Shown here piece by piece: positions 44,015-55,199 of a DNA stretch of 64,000 bases. This DNA comes from Pyropia yezoensis (Eukaryota; Rhodophyta; Bangiophyceae; Bangiales; Bangiaceae). Below the pieces are notes generated by a model. The model did no database searches. It worked only from the letters and a program-made list of their open reading frames with translations, and was not told the DNA's origin. The DNA lies in contig CM020620.1 of assembly GCA_009829735.1 (NCBI GenBank), positions 11,839,420 through 11,903,419 of the forward strand. The letters are read 5' to 3'. The position numbers and the translations under genes were made by a program. Every line of letters begins with the position of its first letter. The stretch's first letter is position 1.

Positions 44015-45290
44015 GGGCCCCGCCGGCGCACGACGGAGTGACCGCCGGTGGGGCGGACAAGGGCGCAGGTTTGTGGCGGCCGCGCGCCGCCAGAGGCCCG
44101 CCCGTTGTGACGGCGGCGCCCCGCGGTGGCGAGGGCGTTGCCGGCGGGGACACAGTGGGCGGGGCGGCCGCCCCCCTCCCCCTCCCCCGGCGGCCCCCCC
44201 CAACTCGCCGCGGCGCCTGGCAGCGCCGCGGGCGGCGGCCGCGCCCCCGAGCCTCGCCGCCGCCGTGCGACGTCGGCCCCGTCGCGCCTGCAGGGGCGCG
44301 CCCCGTGGGTGTCCCTGGGGTGGGGGGCGGGGGATGCACCCCCCCCCCCCCGCCACCCCCATGCCCGTCTGGGTCGATGCCGCCCCAGGCGCGGCCGGGG
44401 CCGACAGCGCCCGAAGCCGGCACGCCGCCTGCGCCGCGCGTCGGCGCGTCAAGCACGCCGCCCACCGGGGCGGCCTCGTCTGCCGTCTTGCCGCCCAGCG
44501 CCGCCTCGCCGCCGGTCGCTGCCACCGCCGCGCCGCCGGTCGCCGCCGCCGCCGCGCCGCCGCCGCCGCCGCCGCCGCCTCCCTGCCGCCGCTCCGCGCC
44601 GCAGCGTGGCCGCCGGCCGCCGCCGCGGCCCGGCCTTCGCCGCGCCGCGCCGCCACCGCCGCGACGCCCGCCGGCGCCGCCGGCAAAACGTGGCCGGCAG
44701 CGGGCGCCGCCACCCGCGCGCCAGCCGGGGCGCGGGCACCCACGGCGGTGATCGCCAGCGTGACGGGGGGTGAGGCGGCGCGGGGCGTGGTGGCGTCGGC
44801 GCCGGCGGGGGGGGCCAACGGGGCGGGGCGACACCCCTGCGTCTAGACCCCCCCCCCGCCTCGCCACGCCCACCGCGACGCCCACGCACGCGCCCGCCAC
44901 ACGCCAGGCCGCTGTCGTCCGCCGCCGCGGCCGCCGCGGCCGTCGCCGCGCGGGCGTCCAGCACCGCCGCGTCCCTGGCGGACGTCGCCGCCGCCACCGT
45001 GGTGCCGACGCGTGGGCCGACGGCGCAAGCGCCCGCAGAGGCGGCCGTCACGTCCATGTGGGCGGGGGGAAGGCTTGCGGCGGGGTGGCAGGACCACCCC
45101 CCCGAGCGTACCTTCCCCACCACCCCCACCACCGCCCGCACCGGCACAGCCCGCCGCCAGGCGGCAGCGTGCGGCGCTAGCTGGGGACAGGGTTGACAGC
45201 CGGGGGGGAGGAGGAGGCGGCCATGAGTGGCAACGAAGACGAAACGGAGGTCTGGTCAGCTCCAGAGACAACCACCTTGAAGAACACGGG
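44015..45290. other. GC-rich region, possible minus-strand coding segments
   Basis: Two minus-strand stretches read like ordinary Ala/Val-rich protein (about 44690-44810, SPPVTLAITAVGARAPAG; about 44890-45147, VGTTVAAATSARDAAVLDAR). No start, domain or splice pair can be fixed, so I leave them uncalled. Confidence 0.2.
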
Positions 45291-45372
45291 TTAAAAAGCT
45301 TCTCCTACACACACCTTGAAGAACATAAAATCAAATCACGCACCTATATGCAAGCATCTCATTGGTCATACA

Positions 45373-45456
45373 GCCTTCGATGTACGACATCAGCCTTCGA
45401 TGTACGGCAGGTCGTACATCGAAGGCAGATGTCGTACATCGAAACCTGTGGTTTCC
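45373..45456 (-). other. Foldback B: near-perfect 33-bp inverted repeat
   Basis: Arms 45373-45406 and 45412-45443 pair with one mismatch around a 5-nt loop. As in foldback A, each arm holds two direct copies of a 20-nt unit (GCCTTCGATGTACGACATCA). CTGTGGTTTCC at 45446-45456 is the reverse complement of the GGAAACCACAG beside foldback A, and ATTGG (CCAAT inverted) lies at 45361-45365. Confidence 0.85.
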
Positions 45457-47776
45457 ACGTCACTAGCTGCGGGACTGGACGTCAGAGGTGGGACGGTGAG
45501 AACGGAGGTCAGGGGTGTGGAAGCGACTCAATGTTTGATGGCCGTGCCGCTGCTGTCCGCCAGGACGCCCAAGCCCTCTACGGGCAGCAGTGATGCAGCC
45601 ATCCTGCGACAGCCGAGCTTGCGATGGTATTGCAGGAGGGGATAGAGGGGTATCTCTGGGGGGGGGGGGACGGGGTGGACCACATGCGGTTGCGGGGCTT
45701 CCCAATGTTTTCTTGTAATGCAATAATGAGACACAACGACGCAGTCTATGACAGGGAGTGCACAAAGTTTGTCGAGGCAGGTCGTCCAGCCGATGCGCCG
45801 GTGCCAGCCGTCTGCCCCCCAGCCGCGGCGCCGCCCTCGGCGCCACGCGTGGTCAGAGTGTTGGGTAACGCTGCTCTCGGCAGCTGCATTGCCGCACACG
45901 CTGTGGATGTCTCGGTGGCGGCGGGCGAGCACGGCCACGTGGCCAAACAGTGCCGCTCGCGCGCCGTCGCCGCTGCCGCCGCGGGAAGTCGCCAATGGTT
46001 GCCTTCACCACCACAGGCGCCGCCGCGCGAGCGTCGGCCGCCAGCACTGCCGTCGCATTGGGCTCCTGCGGGTCGGCTGTCACGGCCTCCACGCAGGCGG
46101 CGACCGCCACGACGAGGGCCTTCCCAGCTCCGCCCACGACAGCGTCGGCTACGGTGGTCAAAAGCGCCGAGGCCGGCCAATTTGCGGGGGCGTGAGGGGA
46201 AGAAAGTGGGCATCGCTGTGGGGGTGGTAGATGGGCGAGGGCGGCTGGAGGAGCACACAACAAGGTGCCGGGGAGAACGTGGGGGGGGCGCAGGGTTGCA
46301 TGGGCAGCGGGCGAGGGGGCGGCGACGTCGTAAGCGGTCGGCACAGGGTGCACTTACCCCGCGCCACTCCGCTGAGGCGGCCACTCCAGACGTCGTCCCG
46401 AGCGCGTTGCCCAGGTCGGCCTGACCGAGGAATCTCTCTCCCTCGGCCACCCCACCCCTCTGCCGCGCGCGGAAACCTTTCTGCCCCCCCCGCAAGAGCT
46501 GCCGGTGCCGTCCGCGCCCCCCCCCCCCCCCCACCGCCGCCGCCTCCACCTCCACCGACGGCCACCCCCCCCCCTCACCGCCGCTAGGCCCCCCCCTCCA
46601 CCACCGCCGCAGCCGCCCCGCGCAAGCACCACCCCCTCCCCCCCCAGTCAGCGGCCGCGCCGCCCCCGGTGTCGACCGCAGCGGCAGCAACGACGTTGGC
46701 CGACTGCCCCCCCCGCTTCGCCCCCTACGAGCGCGCGCCGGGCCGCCGCACGCGCCGCACACGCGCCGCGGCGCGCGCCGCGGCGCCTGCGGCGCCCACC
46801 GCGGCGCCCGCGACGGAGACGGCGGCGGCGGTCACGGCAGCGGTCCTGCCGTGCGGCGACGACGAGAGGGCGGTGGGGTGGGCCTACTTGGTCCGTCACA
46901 GCCGCGCCTGGGCGTGCTGCGCATTGACCGCGGCGGCCGTGTCTGGCGCCGGGCCGCAGGGGGGGTGCCAGCCGTGCAGGGCGGATGCCGCAGGTCCGAG
47001 TCGCCGCCGCGACCACCGAAGCCACAGCTACCGTCATCGCCGTGGAGTGGCAGGGCGCTGGCCGCCGCCGCCGCAGAGGCGGCCGTTGCCGAAAGAGAGA
47101 ACGGGGAAGAGCGCACCTGTCTGTCTCATGGAGGGGGTCACCGTGCCACGACGCTGCAGCGCTTGAAACATCTCAACCCCGCATAAAGAAAAAAACTTGG
47201 CTAAGTCACAAGAACAGGAGACAGGACTGATGCCCCGATTTGATGCGACCCGATTTCACTATCATGAAACATGAAGTAAGCATTACGAATATCCCCGGCG
47301 CTGCGATTTATATTGTGGTACCATGGTGTACAGGGCTACGGCCAGCTACCCCTTGACGACCAGCGTCACTGTACCACTTGCCGCAGCACGAGTTTCACGT
47401 CGTGGGCGAATCTGGGTCACGGAGCATAGCACACCAGATAACGGTCATCTCCTGTCACGATTCTGGGCCGCTTCACGGAAGCAATAGCGGACACCAGTTG
47501 GTCAGGCCACGTCAAAATCTGAACCGAAGCAGACGAAACGTTTGAAACCGGGAGCAAAGATCCATTTATCGCATGCCCCGTTCGCGAACCCACGACCACT
47601 GCGCGTGGGATTTTCCCACTCGACCAGGTGGCCTTCGTCGTTTCGGGCGTCGCACGTGCGTATTATATTTGTTCTCGGCTGCCCGATTCACTCGCCGCCG
47701 GTGCGCTCGAGAAACCAGGTGATGGAACCAGGACGGTCCGAAGGGGGGAGCAGCAGGGCGTCCCCAGAAAGGGTGG
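45457..47776. other. GC-rich region then AT-richer spacer, no supported gene
   Basis: A minus-strand stretch at about 45990-46190 (ASALLTTVADAVVGGAGKALVVAV...) looks protein-like but has no domain or start. 47180-47760 is AT-richer and non-coding. Confidence 0.2.
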
Positions 47777-48050
47777 CCACGGGGCGCCGCCAGCATGCTG
47801 GGCAGGGGGAGGCGGCAGCTGCCGGGTGGGGGGGGGCGGCGGCTGCCGGACGGGGGGTGGGGGCGGCGGCTGCCAGGCGGGGGCGGGGACTGTGGCTGTC
47901 GGGGGGGGGCGGCGGCTGGCTGGGGGCGGCGACAGCTGGCGGTGGGGGGCGGCGGGCGGGGGGGAGGGCGCGGGGCGGCTGGCCGGGCCGGGGGGCGGCC
48001 GGGGGGGCGGCCGGTTGGGCGGCCGGGGGGGGGGGGCGGGGGCCGCGGGG
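47777..48050 (+). repeat. Inverted-repeat arm L (GC minisatellite)
   Basis: Begins GGCCACGGGGCGC and matches the reverse complement of 50385-50645 almost base for base, including agcatgctgggcag and actgtggctgtcgg. Poly-G stretches follow. Confidence 0.75.
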
Positions 48051-49650
48051 CAGGCCGGGTGGGGGGTAGCGGCGGCTGGCGGGGGCGGCTGGCCAGGGGG
48101 GGGGGGGGGGCGCCGCTAGCTGGGGCGGGTGGCCGGTGGTGGGGCGGGGGGCGGCGGCTGGCACGGGGGTCAGCTGGCGGCGGCGGCTCGCCGGGGGGGG
48201 TGACGGCGACGGCTGGTGGGAGCGGCTGTCCGGGGGGGGGCTGCCGCTGGCGCCGGCGGTTGGCCGGGTAGGGGAGGGGGGCGCGGCTGGCTGGCGCATG
48301 AGCAGCTGCTGGCTAGCTGCAGGCAGCTGCTGGTACAGGCTCGTGGGGGCGCTGCGGCTGGCGGTCGAGGGGGCTGGCTGGGGCGGCTGGCCGTGGTGGG
48401 GGGGGGGGGCTTCTGGCAGCGGCCGCTGCCCGGGGGGGAGGGGGGGTGGGTGTCGGCCGTTGGGGCGGCGGCCGGCTTGGGTGGCTGGCGTTGGGGGGGG
48501 AGGGTGGCTGCTGGCGCCGGCGGCCGGCCGGCGGGGGGGGGGCGCGGCTGACTGGGCGGCGGGCCGGTAGGGGGGCGGCGGCGGCTAGCAGGGTCGGCTG
48601 GGCGGGCGGGGGGAGGGCGGCTGGCCGGGCGGGGGGCGGGACAACTGCGGGGGGCGGCGGCTGGAGGCGGCGGCTGGCCGAGGCAGGGAGGAGCGGCTGC
48701 TGGCGGGGGCGGCCGCGGGCGGGGGCGGCTGGTCGGGGGGGGAGGGGTCAGCTGCTGGCGTCGGTGGCTGGCCAAGGGGGGGGGGTGGGGGCGGCTGTTT
48801 GGGGCGGCTGTCCCGCGTTGTTGCGGACTGCCTTGTGGCGGCCGCTTTCCACGTTTGCCCCAGCGTCGGCCTTCTTCCTGGTAGCGCCTCCTACAGCTGT
48901 GTCCGCTTCTGGTTGTCAGCCTTCTTCGCGGCCGCCTCTTCGGCGGCCACTCGACGACCTTACCGTCATCATGTAGTATGCCCGCCGGACACTTCTGGTC
49001 ACTGTTTGTGTGGTAGCCCTATACCGTCGCTGTGGTGTGTTCTTCTTGGAGCAGTTGATAGCTCCACTCGTGAGATCTCAGAAGATGTCCTGCTGCCGTC
49101 ATGGTCAGTCCCCGCCCCGTCCGTGTGGCTGTTCTTGTGTCTTGTTCATGCTCGTTTCGTTCATTCATTATTTCTGTAAAAACTCGAATCAGGCCTCATG
49201 GGGTCTGAGAGCAGCAGGCTTGGGGATCACGCGCTGCACGTGATGCAAGATCGGCACCTGATCAGATGAGATGATCTCAGCCCCCGAAGGGAGTTGCACG
49301 CACAGCGCGGAATGGCGAATAACCAGGTCCATGGGACACACCCCTTGACAAGGGAGCCTTTCCACTGCAGAGAGCGTCGCGCAGGAATGGCTCGCCTGCG
49401 CACATGCGGCTCGCCTTCGCCAAGGGCGCCAACCAGCAGTCGTGGTGGAGGTCGCGGCGGCGTCGGCGGCGCAGAGTGCGGCAGTGGCTGACGGGGCGTC
49501 GGCGCCGTCGCCGCTGCCAACAGGGCAAACAGGGCAAAGAGCACTGGGCCGCATGTCGGTAGGCTATTTCCCCCCTAACCCTCCCTCTGGCCAATTTCCG
49601 GTGGTCGCCCTCATTGAGCACATCCTCCCACTCTTGGCACACCCGACGTA
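48051..49650. other. GGC-rich minisatellite then mixed spacer, no supported gene
   Basis: 48051-48800 consists of poly-G and ggcggctgg repeats. 48800-49650 is mixed sequence with short frames only. Confidence 0.4.
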
Positions 49651-49724
49651 GCATGACTATGTTGATCAGCGTGAACGGTCCGTCACGCTGCATCCTGTTC
49701 GCGCTGACCGAAGAACAGTCATGC
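49651..49724. mobile_element. 74-bp palindromic element flanked by TA
   Basis: TA GCATGACT ... AGTCATGC TA. Further pairing inside (TCAGCGtGAAC with GTTCGCGCTGA) and a central GCGTGA...TCACGC make a layered stem. It could be a tiny TA-inserting MITE or a hairpin with another role. Confidence 0.45.
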
Positions 49725-50384
49725 TAAATGTCGGCACGTCCATCCCGCACGGAGAAGAGCACTCCCGATAGTGCGATTCCCCGCCACCCAGTGCCGGCCA
49801 CCGCCCCTCTCGCCCGCTGACAGAGCCCCTTCCTCCTCAGCCAGCCTCTCGCATCCCCGCCCACCCAGGCCAGACCCCCCCTCACAGACCGGCCGCCCCC
49901 GCCAGCCGCAGCTACCCCCTCCCCACGACCAGCTGCCACCGCCAGCAGCGCCCCCCCCCCTCCAGAAGACGCCCCCCCACCGGACAGAGACCCCCCCCCA
50001 CCCCCGGCCGCCCCACCGCTCGGCAGCCTAACCAACGGGCCAGCCACCAGCCGGCCGCCGCCGCCACTTGCCAGAAGCCGCGGCCTCCAGCCGCAAGCCG
50101 ATGCCTCCCGCACCGCAAGTAGCCGCCGGCCCCCCTCGGGCCAGCCTCCCCCCCCCCGTCCAGCCGCCCTCCCAGCCCACTGTTGGACAGCCGTCCACCC
50201 CCCCCGCACAGCCGCCGCCCCCCCCCCCGTACCCGGCCGCCCCACCCTGCCAGCCCCCGCCCCCCCCCGGCCAGCCTCCCCAAGCCGCCACCCCCGGACG
50301 CACCCCGGGCCGCCCCCCTACCCGGCCGCGGCCAACCACTGCCCCCTCCCGCCAGGCCCCACCGGTCGCCACCCCACACCGGCC

Positions 50385-50645
50385 AGCCCCCCCCCCGGCC
50401 GCCCAACCGGCCGTCCCCCCGGCCGCCCCCCCCCCGGCCAGCCGCCCCGCGCCCCCCCCCCGCCCGTCGCCCCCCACCGCCAGCTGTCGCCGCCCCCAGC
50501 CAGCCGCCGCCCCCCCCGACAGCCACAGTCCCCGCCCCCGCCCGGCAGCCGCCGCCCCCACCCCCCGTCCGGCAGCCGCCGCCCCCCCCCACCCGGCAGC
50601 TGCCGCCCCCCCCTGCCCAGCATGCTGGCAGCGCCCCGTGGCCTG
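50385..50645 (-). repeat. Inverted-repeat arm R (GC minisatellite)
   Basis: Reverse complement of 47777-48050. The two arms are separated by about 2.3 kb. Confidence 0.75.
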
Positions 50646-50999
50646 CTTCCCCCGCGGTGGTGCACCCCATGGCCGAGGCGACCGTGGGTGTGAGCGCTCC
50701 CCAGGGCGCGCACGATCGCACCGATTGGGCCAGGGGGGTAGGAGTGGGATCCCCCCCTGAGGCCCATTGAGGCGGGGTAGGAGTAGAGCAGTCTCGTGTA
50801 GGAGTCGGAAAGTCTCCTGTAGGAGTTGCTTCCTTTTTCTGTGTTGCCCTCCCCCCGCACGACTCTCCCCAGCGACCTGCGCCTCTGCAACCTGCGTGTC
50901 TTGGTGGTGGCGTGGCTGGGGCGTGCTTTGCCCGAGCCTCACCCCCGCCGTGCCGCTTCGCCGGGGTGGGGGGAGTGGGGAGAGCGCGTCCCCCCCCTC

Positions 51000-51916
51000 G
51001 GCCACCCCCTTGCCGACCAGGGGTGCCGCCACGGGCGCCGGCGGTCCACGCGCCGGCGACGGCGGCGGCCAGCCGGTGGGCGGCTGTGGGCAGCCGCGCG
51101 TAGGCCGCCGCGGCGGCCGCCGCGGCGGGCACCACCACGGCGGGGAGGAGGACGGAGACAGCTGTGCCGCCGAGGGCGCCGGTCGTTGCCTGGAGCGCCG
51201 CCACGACGGGCGCCGCCGACGCCTCGGCCGCCGCGGACGCGGCGCCGAGGGGGGCGCCGCCGCCACTTGTAGTAGCCGCCGCCGCCGCGGCCGCGGCGCG
51301 GGCCGCGGCGCGCGACGCGACCGCCGCGCCCGGGCCGCTCTCCCCGACCACCGCCAGCGCATTGACGGCGAGCGCCGGCACAAAGCGGCACGCGATGAGG
51401 GCGGTCGCCGCCAGCGCCGCCCCCCCCGTCGCCCGTGCCACCGCTTCGGTGAGGGGGCGCGTCGCCGCCGCCCTCCGCGCCGCGTAGGCGGTGACGCCCA
51501 GGCCATAGGCGAGCACCACCACCGCGGTGACGGCCGTGGCGGCGGATGAGGGCGGCGGCGGGGCGGCGCCGCCGGTGCCGGTGCCGCCAAAGGGCCGCGC
51601 GTGGACCGCCCAAAANNNNNNNNNNNNNNNNNNNNNNNNNNNNNNNNNNNNNNNNNNNNNNNNNNNNNNNNNNNNNNNNNNNNNNNNNNNNNNNNNNNNN
51701 NNNNNNNNNNNNNNNNNNNNNNNNNNNNNNNNNNNNNNNNNNNNNNNNNNNNNNNNNNNNNNNNNNNNNNNNNNNNNNNNNNNNNNNNNNNNNNNNNNNN
51801 NNNNNNNNNNNNNNNNNNNNNNNNNNNNNNNNNNNNNNNNNNNNNNNNNNNNNNNNNNNNNNNNNNNNNNNNNNNNNNNNNNNNNNCGCCACCGTCACTA
51901 CCGCCAGTGTTGCCAT
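51000..51916 (-). CDS. Possible Ala-rich membrane protein, partial, interrupted by gap
   Basis: The ATG at 51916 opens MATLAVVTVA before the assembly gap. After the gap one minus frame reads FWAVHARPFGG...TAVTAVVVLAYGLGVTAYAARR, GGAALAATALIACRFVPALAVNALAVVG and GGTAVSVLLPAVVVPAAAAAAAAYARLP, i.e. three hydrophobic segments long enough to span a membrane. The gap length is not reliable, so continuity across it is assumed. The 3' limit near 51000 is approximate: the frame stays open into low-complexity sequence. No family recognised. Confidence 0.3.
51616..51886. other. Assembly gap (271 N)
   Basis: Run of N; the true length is unknown. Confidence 1.
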
Positions 51917-53356
51917 GCTGCTGCAGAACCCTCCCCTCCATGCTCCCCCCCCCCCCCCCCCCCCGCACTGCCACAGGAGCCCACAGACGCTCTCTCCCCC
52001 TAACGGCGTGCCCGTCATCTCTCGTCCCTCACCCGACCCTCACCCCCCCGACGTACATACCGGTCCCCCTGCGCATCCACCGCAGCTCACCTTGTACCTA
52101 GTCGGTGGTGTTATTGGCGAGACCACGGCATCGTCCACCATGCCGCTTGGTGACCGACCATCCGCAGCCGGAAGCAGGAGACATGTGGCGCAGCAATTGC
52201 CCGAAAGAAGATGCCACTGGAGCGGCCACCATCGCGCCACCGAAACCTCGGCCTTGTCCCCGCCGTCCCTCTTCGCCCACCACACCCCTCGCCACTGCGC
52301 CCTCGGCAGTCTCAACAGTCATGCTCAAAAGCCCCTCCGTTCCCACCTCCCTCCTTGTCCCCACCCACGTCGTCGTCTCTGCTTCTCTCGCCGTCCCCAC
52401 CGTCCTTGCCGTCCGCACCCCCACGCGCCCCGCTCGAATCGACGAGCCATGAGCCCCTCGGCCACGTCAGAGTGTTTGGGGAGGGCTGGCGACTGCCTCG
52501 ACCACGGCGTGGGCCTTTTCCCCCAGTACAAGGTCGCACTGCCCCCCCGCTCCCTCCTGCCGCCAAGCGACTTGGCCCCCCCGCACCCTCCTGCCGCCAA
52601 GGGACTTGCACTCACGCCTCACTGCCCCTCAAACACTCACACCGCACACACGCACTCGCGCATCACTGCCTCTCAAGCAGCCCACAAGGCGCACATCACC
52701 AAGGCGGTGACGCGCCACGGCTCAGCAGGTGGTGGCTTGGTCTGCGACGAAAATTAGGGTCATTAAACCCACCACTCAGTGACACAAAAATGACTCGGAT
52801 ACAGGCAGGACCCACCATTCGCTCATGAAAAGCTCAATATGGTACGTTGCAGAAAAAAGATACAAGGGGCGTTCTTTTGTCGGTTCTCGGACAACCTTCG
52901 GGCCACGCGCCTCGGCCAATGAGGTGCTCGTGCCATATTGCCCGCCGTGTCTCGATACGCACGCGGCACAATCAGGCAGCGTTCTTGCCCCCGAAGCGGC
53001 GTCGTGCCATGGTGCCACAAGGCTGCCGAGGCATCCCCGCTGGAGGGCGACAGCGGCGGGCGGAGTTGGGCGGAGACCAGCCCCACCCCGCCGCGCCGAC
53101 GTGGCTGGCGCACCCCCCCCCCCGCCAGGCGCCGCCCCCCACCAACGCCCCCTGCGCCCAGAACACCAACGCCCCCTGCCGCCCACACTGCCGTTATCGC
53201 CTCACCCCCGGGTGGGGGGGGGGGGGAGTGGGCGCGCACCGCCGCGCCACCGGGTGAACCGTCGCGCCCGCCAGGAGGCGTATCCACCCCATTCGCGGGA
53301 GGGGGTGGTGTGGGTGTGGCGTGGCGTGGTGGCGGCGGCGGGGGGGGGGGTGCGGT

Positions 53357-53387
<31 letters not shown>

Positions 53388-54896
53388 CGGAATCCGTTTT
53401 GTCGCCCGCATCGCGACGTGTGCCCCTCTGGCTCGTAAATATGCCCGGTGGGAGGGGGGGGCCGGGCGGGGGGGGGGGGTGGGGGGGGGGGGGGGGGTGA
53501 GAGCTGCGGTGGGCAGAGAGGGTGGGATGGGATGTGGGCGGGACGGGGGCGTCGGACTCTGCGCGACACCCGCCGTTGCCCTCTTGCTCCTCTCTCTCTT
53601 GCCCTCCCCACCTCCCCCCCCCCCCCTCCCCCCCCCCCCCCCCCCCCTTTCTTTTCTCTCGCTCGATGCCCCCCCTCTCCCGACGTGCCGCCGCACACCG
53701 CCGTCCTGCCGCCGCCGACCGACGGCGAGGGAGGGGAGCGGGGGTGAGAGAGACTGGGTGTCTCGTCTCCCCCTCCCCTCCCCCTCCTCCTCCCCTCCCC
53801 TCCCCGCCCCTCTTGGTGTGCCGCCCGCCCGCCCGCCCGCCCGCCCGTCCCGCCCGCCCCGCCCCCCCCCCCTGCCGCGGTGGCGGCAGCAGCGGCAGCA
53901 GCGGCAGCGGCAATGGGCGGCAGCGTGGCGTCTGCCTGACGGGGAGATGCGGCTGAGTCTGTTTGGGGGGGGGGGAGGGGGGGAGGAGGGAGGGGGGGGG
54001 GGGTAGCGGAGGCGTGCGGAGGGTGGGTGCGGGCGGCGGCGGCGGGTGTGGTGGCTGTGGCCCCGCCGGGGCGGCTCGGTGTGGCTGTGGCTGTGGGACG
54101 GCCGTGACCGCGGCGGCCATGCCGCCGCCGGCAGCGGCCGGCAGGGGAGGCGCAGAGTCTTGCTGGGGGGGTGCGGGGGAAGGAGGGGGGTGGGGGGGGG
54201 GGGGGGGGGGGGGCGGCGTGACCCAACACGCACACGCCCTGTGGACTGGCCGCCACCGCCCCCCGCCCGTCTGACCGCCAATGCCGACGCGTCCCCCCCC
54301 CTGTAGCGGAGGTGGGGGAGCGACGGAGATGGGGGGCGGAGGTACGAGTGGGGGGGCTGCCACGGCGCTGCTGGGAGAGGTGGGGGGGGGGGGGGGGGGG
54401 GGTGGGAGGGCGGTGGCTGGCTGGCTGCCGCCCCTGGTGGCAGACACTGCCGCTGCGCACGGCCGGCGGGGGGGGGGGGGGGTAGCGTCGGCAGCCTGGG
54501 GCAGGCGCTTGCACCGCCGTTGTGGCGAGAAGGGGGGGGGGGGGGGTGGTGGTGGGGGGGGGGGGGGGGGCGCCGTGCCCAGGGTGTGTACATAAGCGCC
54601 GCCGGGGGGGGGTCCCTCACCCAGACCACCCGCTTCCGTACCGCAGCAGCCAGCAGCCACCACCCGCCTCGCCAGACCCACCTCGGCTACCTCCCGCCTC
54701 CCACACCCTGACGCCGACATCCCTCCGCTCGTCTTGCCGCCCACCCACCTCACCGCACGCGTCCCTCCCAGCCCCTCGCATCCCCCCCATCCTCCCTCTG
54801 CCTACCACCCTCTTCCTCTCCTCCTCCTCCTCCTGCTCCTGCTCCTCCTCCTCTCCTCCCCCTCCTCTTCCCCAGTACCCCCCTGACGCCGCCGCC
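51917..54896. other. Spacer with long poly-G/poly-C tracts
   Basis: Long G runs at about 53359-53387, 53469-53498, 54190-54214, 54380-54402 and 54531-54570, and a long C run near 53618-53647. The long frames here on both strands follow these runs. 52790-53050 is less repetitive and has a CCAAT (52915-52919), but no gene I can support. A TATA-like cataag near 54590 could serve the expansin-like gene. Confidence 0.5.
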
Positions 54897-55197
54897 ATGG
54901 CACCGAGGCCTCGCGTCGGGGCGGCCGCCGCCCTCCTCCTCGCCGCCGCCGCCGCCGCCGCGGCGTTGGTGACGGTGGCCCCCGCCCCCGCCGTGGCCGG
55001 CGGCTTTGGCTGGGACGACAAGTGGCGAAGCGGCCGGGCCACCTGGTACGGCGGCCCCGACGACCCGACGATGGACGAGAACGAGGGGGCGTGCCTCAAC
55101 CAGGGGTACGTCAAGCGCCCCGTCCACGACTACTAGGGGGTCGGCCCCAAGGCGTACAACCAGTACCTGTGAGGGGGGCGGAGCACCATCACGGTAG
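54897..55197 (+). pseudogene. Expansin-like (double-psi beta-barrel) secreted protein, nonsense-interrupted
   Basis: Perfect Kozak start (gccgccATGG), an Ala/Leu signal peptide of about 36 residues ending AVAGG, then WDDKWRSGRATWYGGPDDPTM and DENEGACLNQGYVKRPVHDY. G-x-A-T-W/F-Y-G-G-x..GAC is the hallmark start of expansin/EG45-type DPBB domains (cell-wall or apoplastic proteins). A TAG at 55134-55136 stops it after 79 residues, yet the same frame continues as GVGPKAYNQYL, meets a TGA at 55170-55172, and resumes as GGRSTITV. TAG and TGA each sit one base from Tyr and Cys codons, the residues I would expect there. A possible intron begins GTAGTG at 55194, with an acceptor tctag near 55403. Confidence 0.55.
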
Positions 55198-55199
55198 TG

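Noticed and set aside
52823..54753. Several frames of 390-563 codons on both strands
   Set aside because: Driven by poly-G/C runs; products are Pro/Gly/Arg repeats.
33190..55136. TAG reassigned to a sense codon
   Set aside because: The carbonic anhydrase and transposase end naturally at TAG, and TAA/TGA also interrupt the decayed frames.
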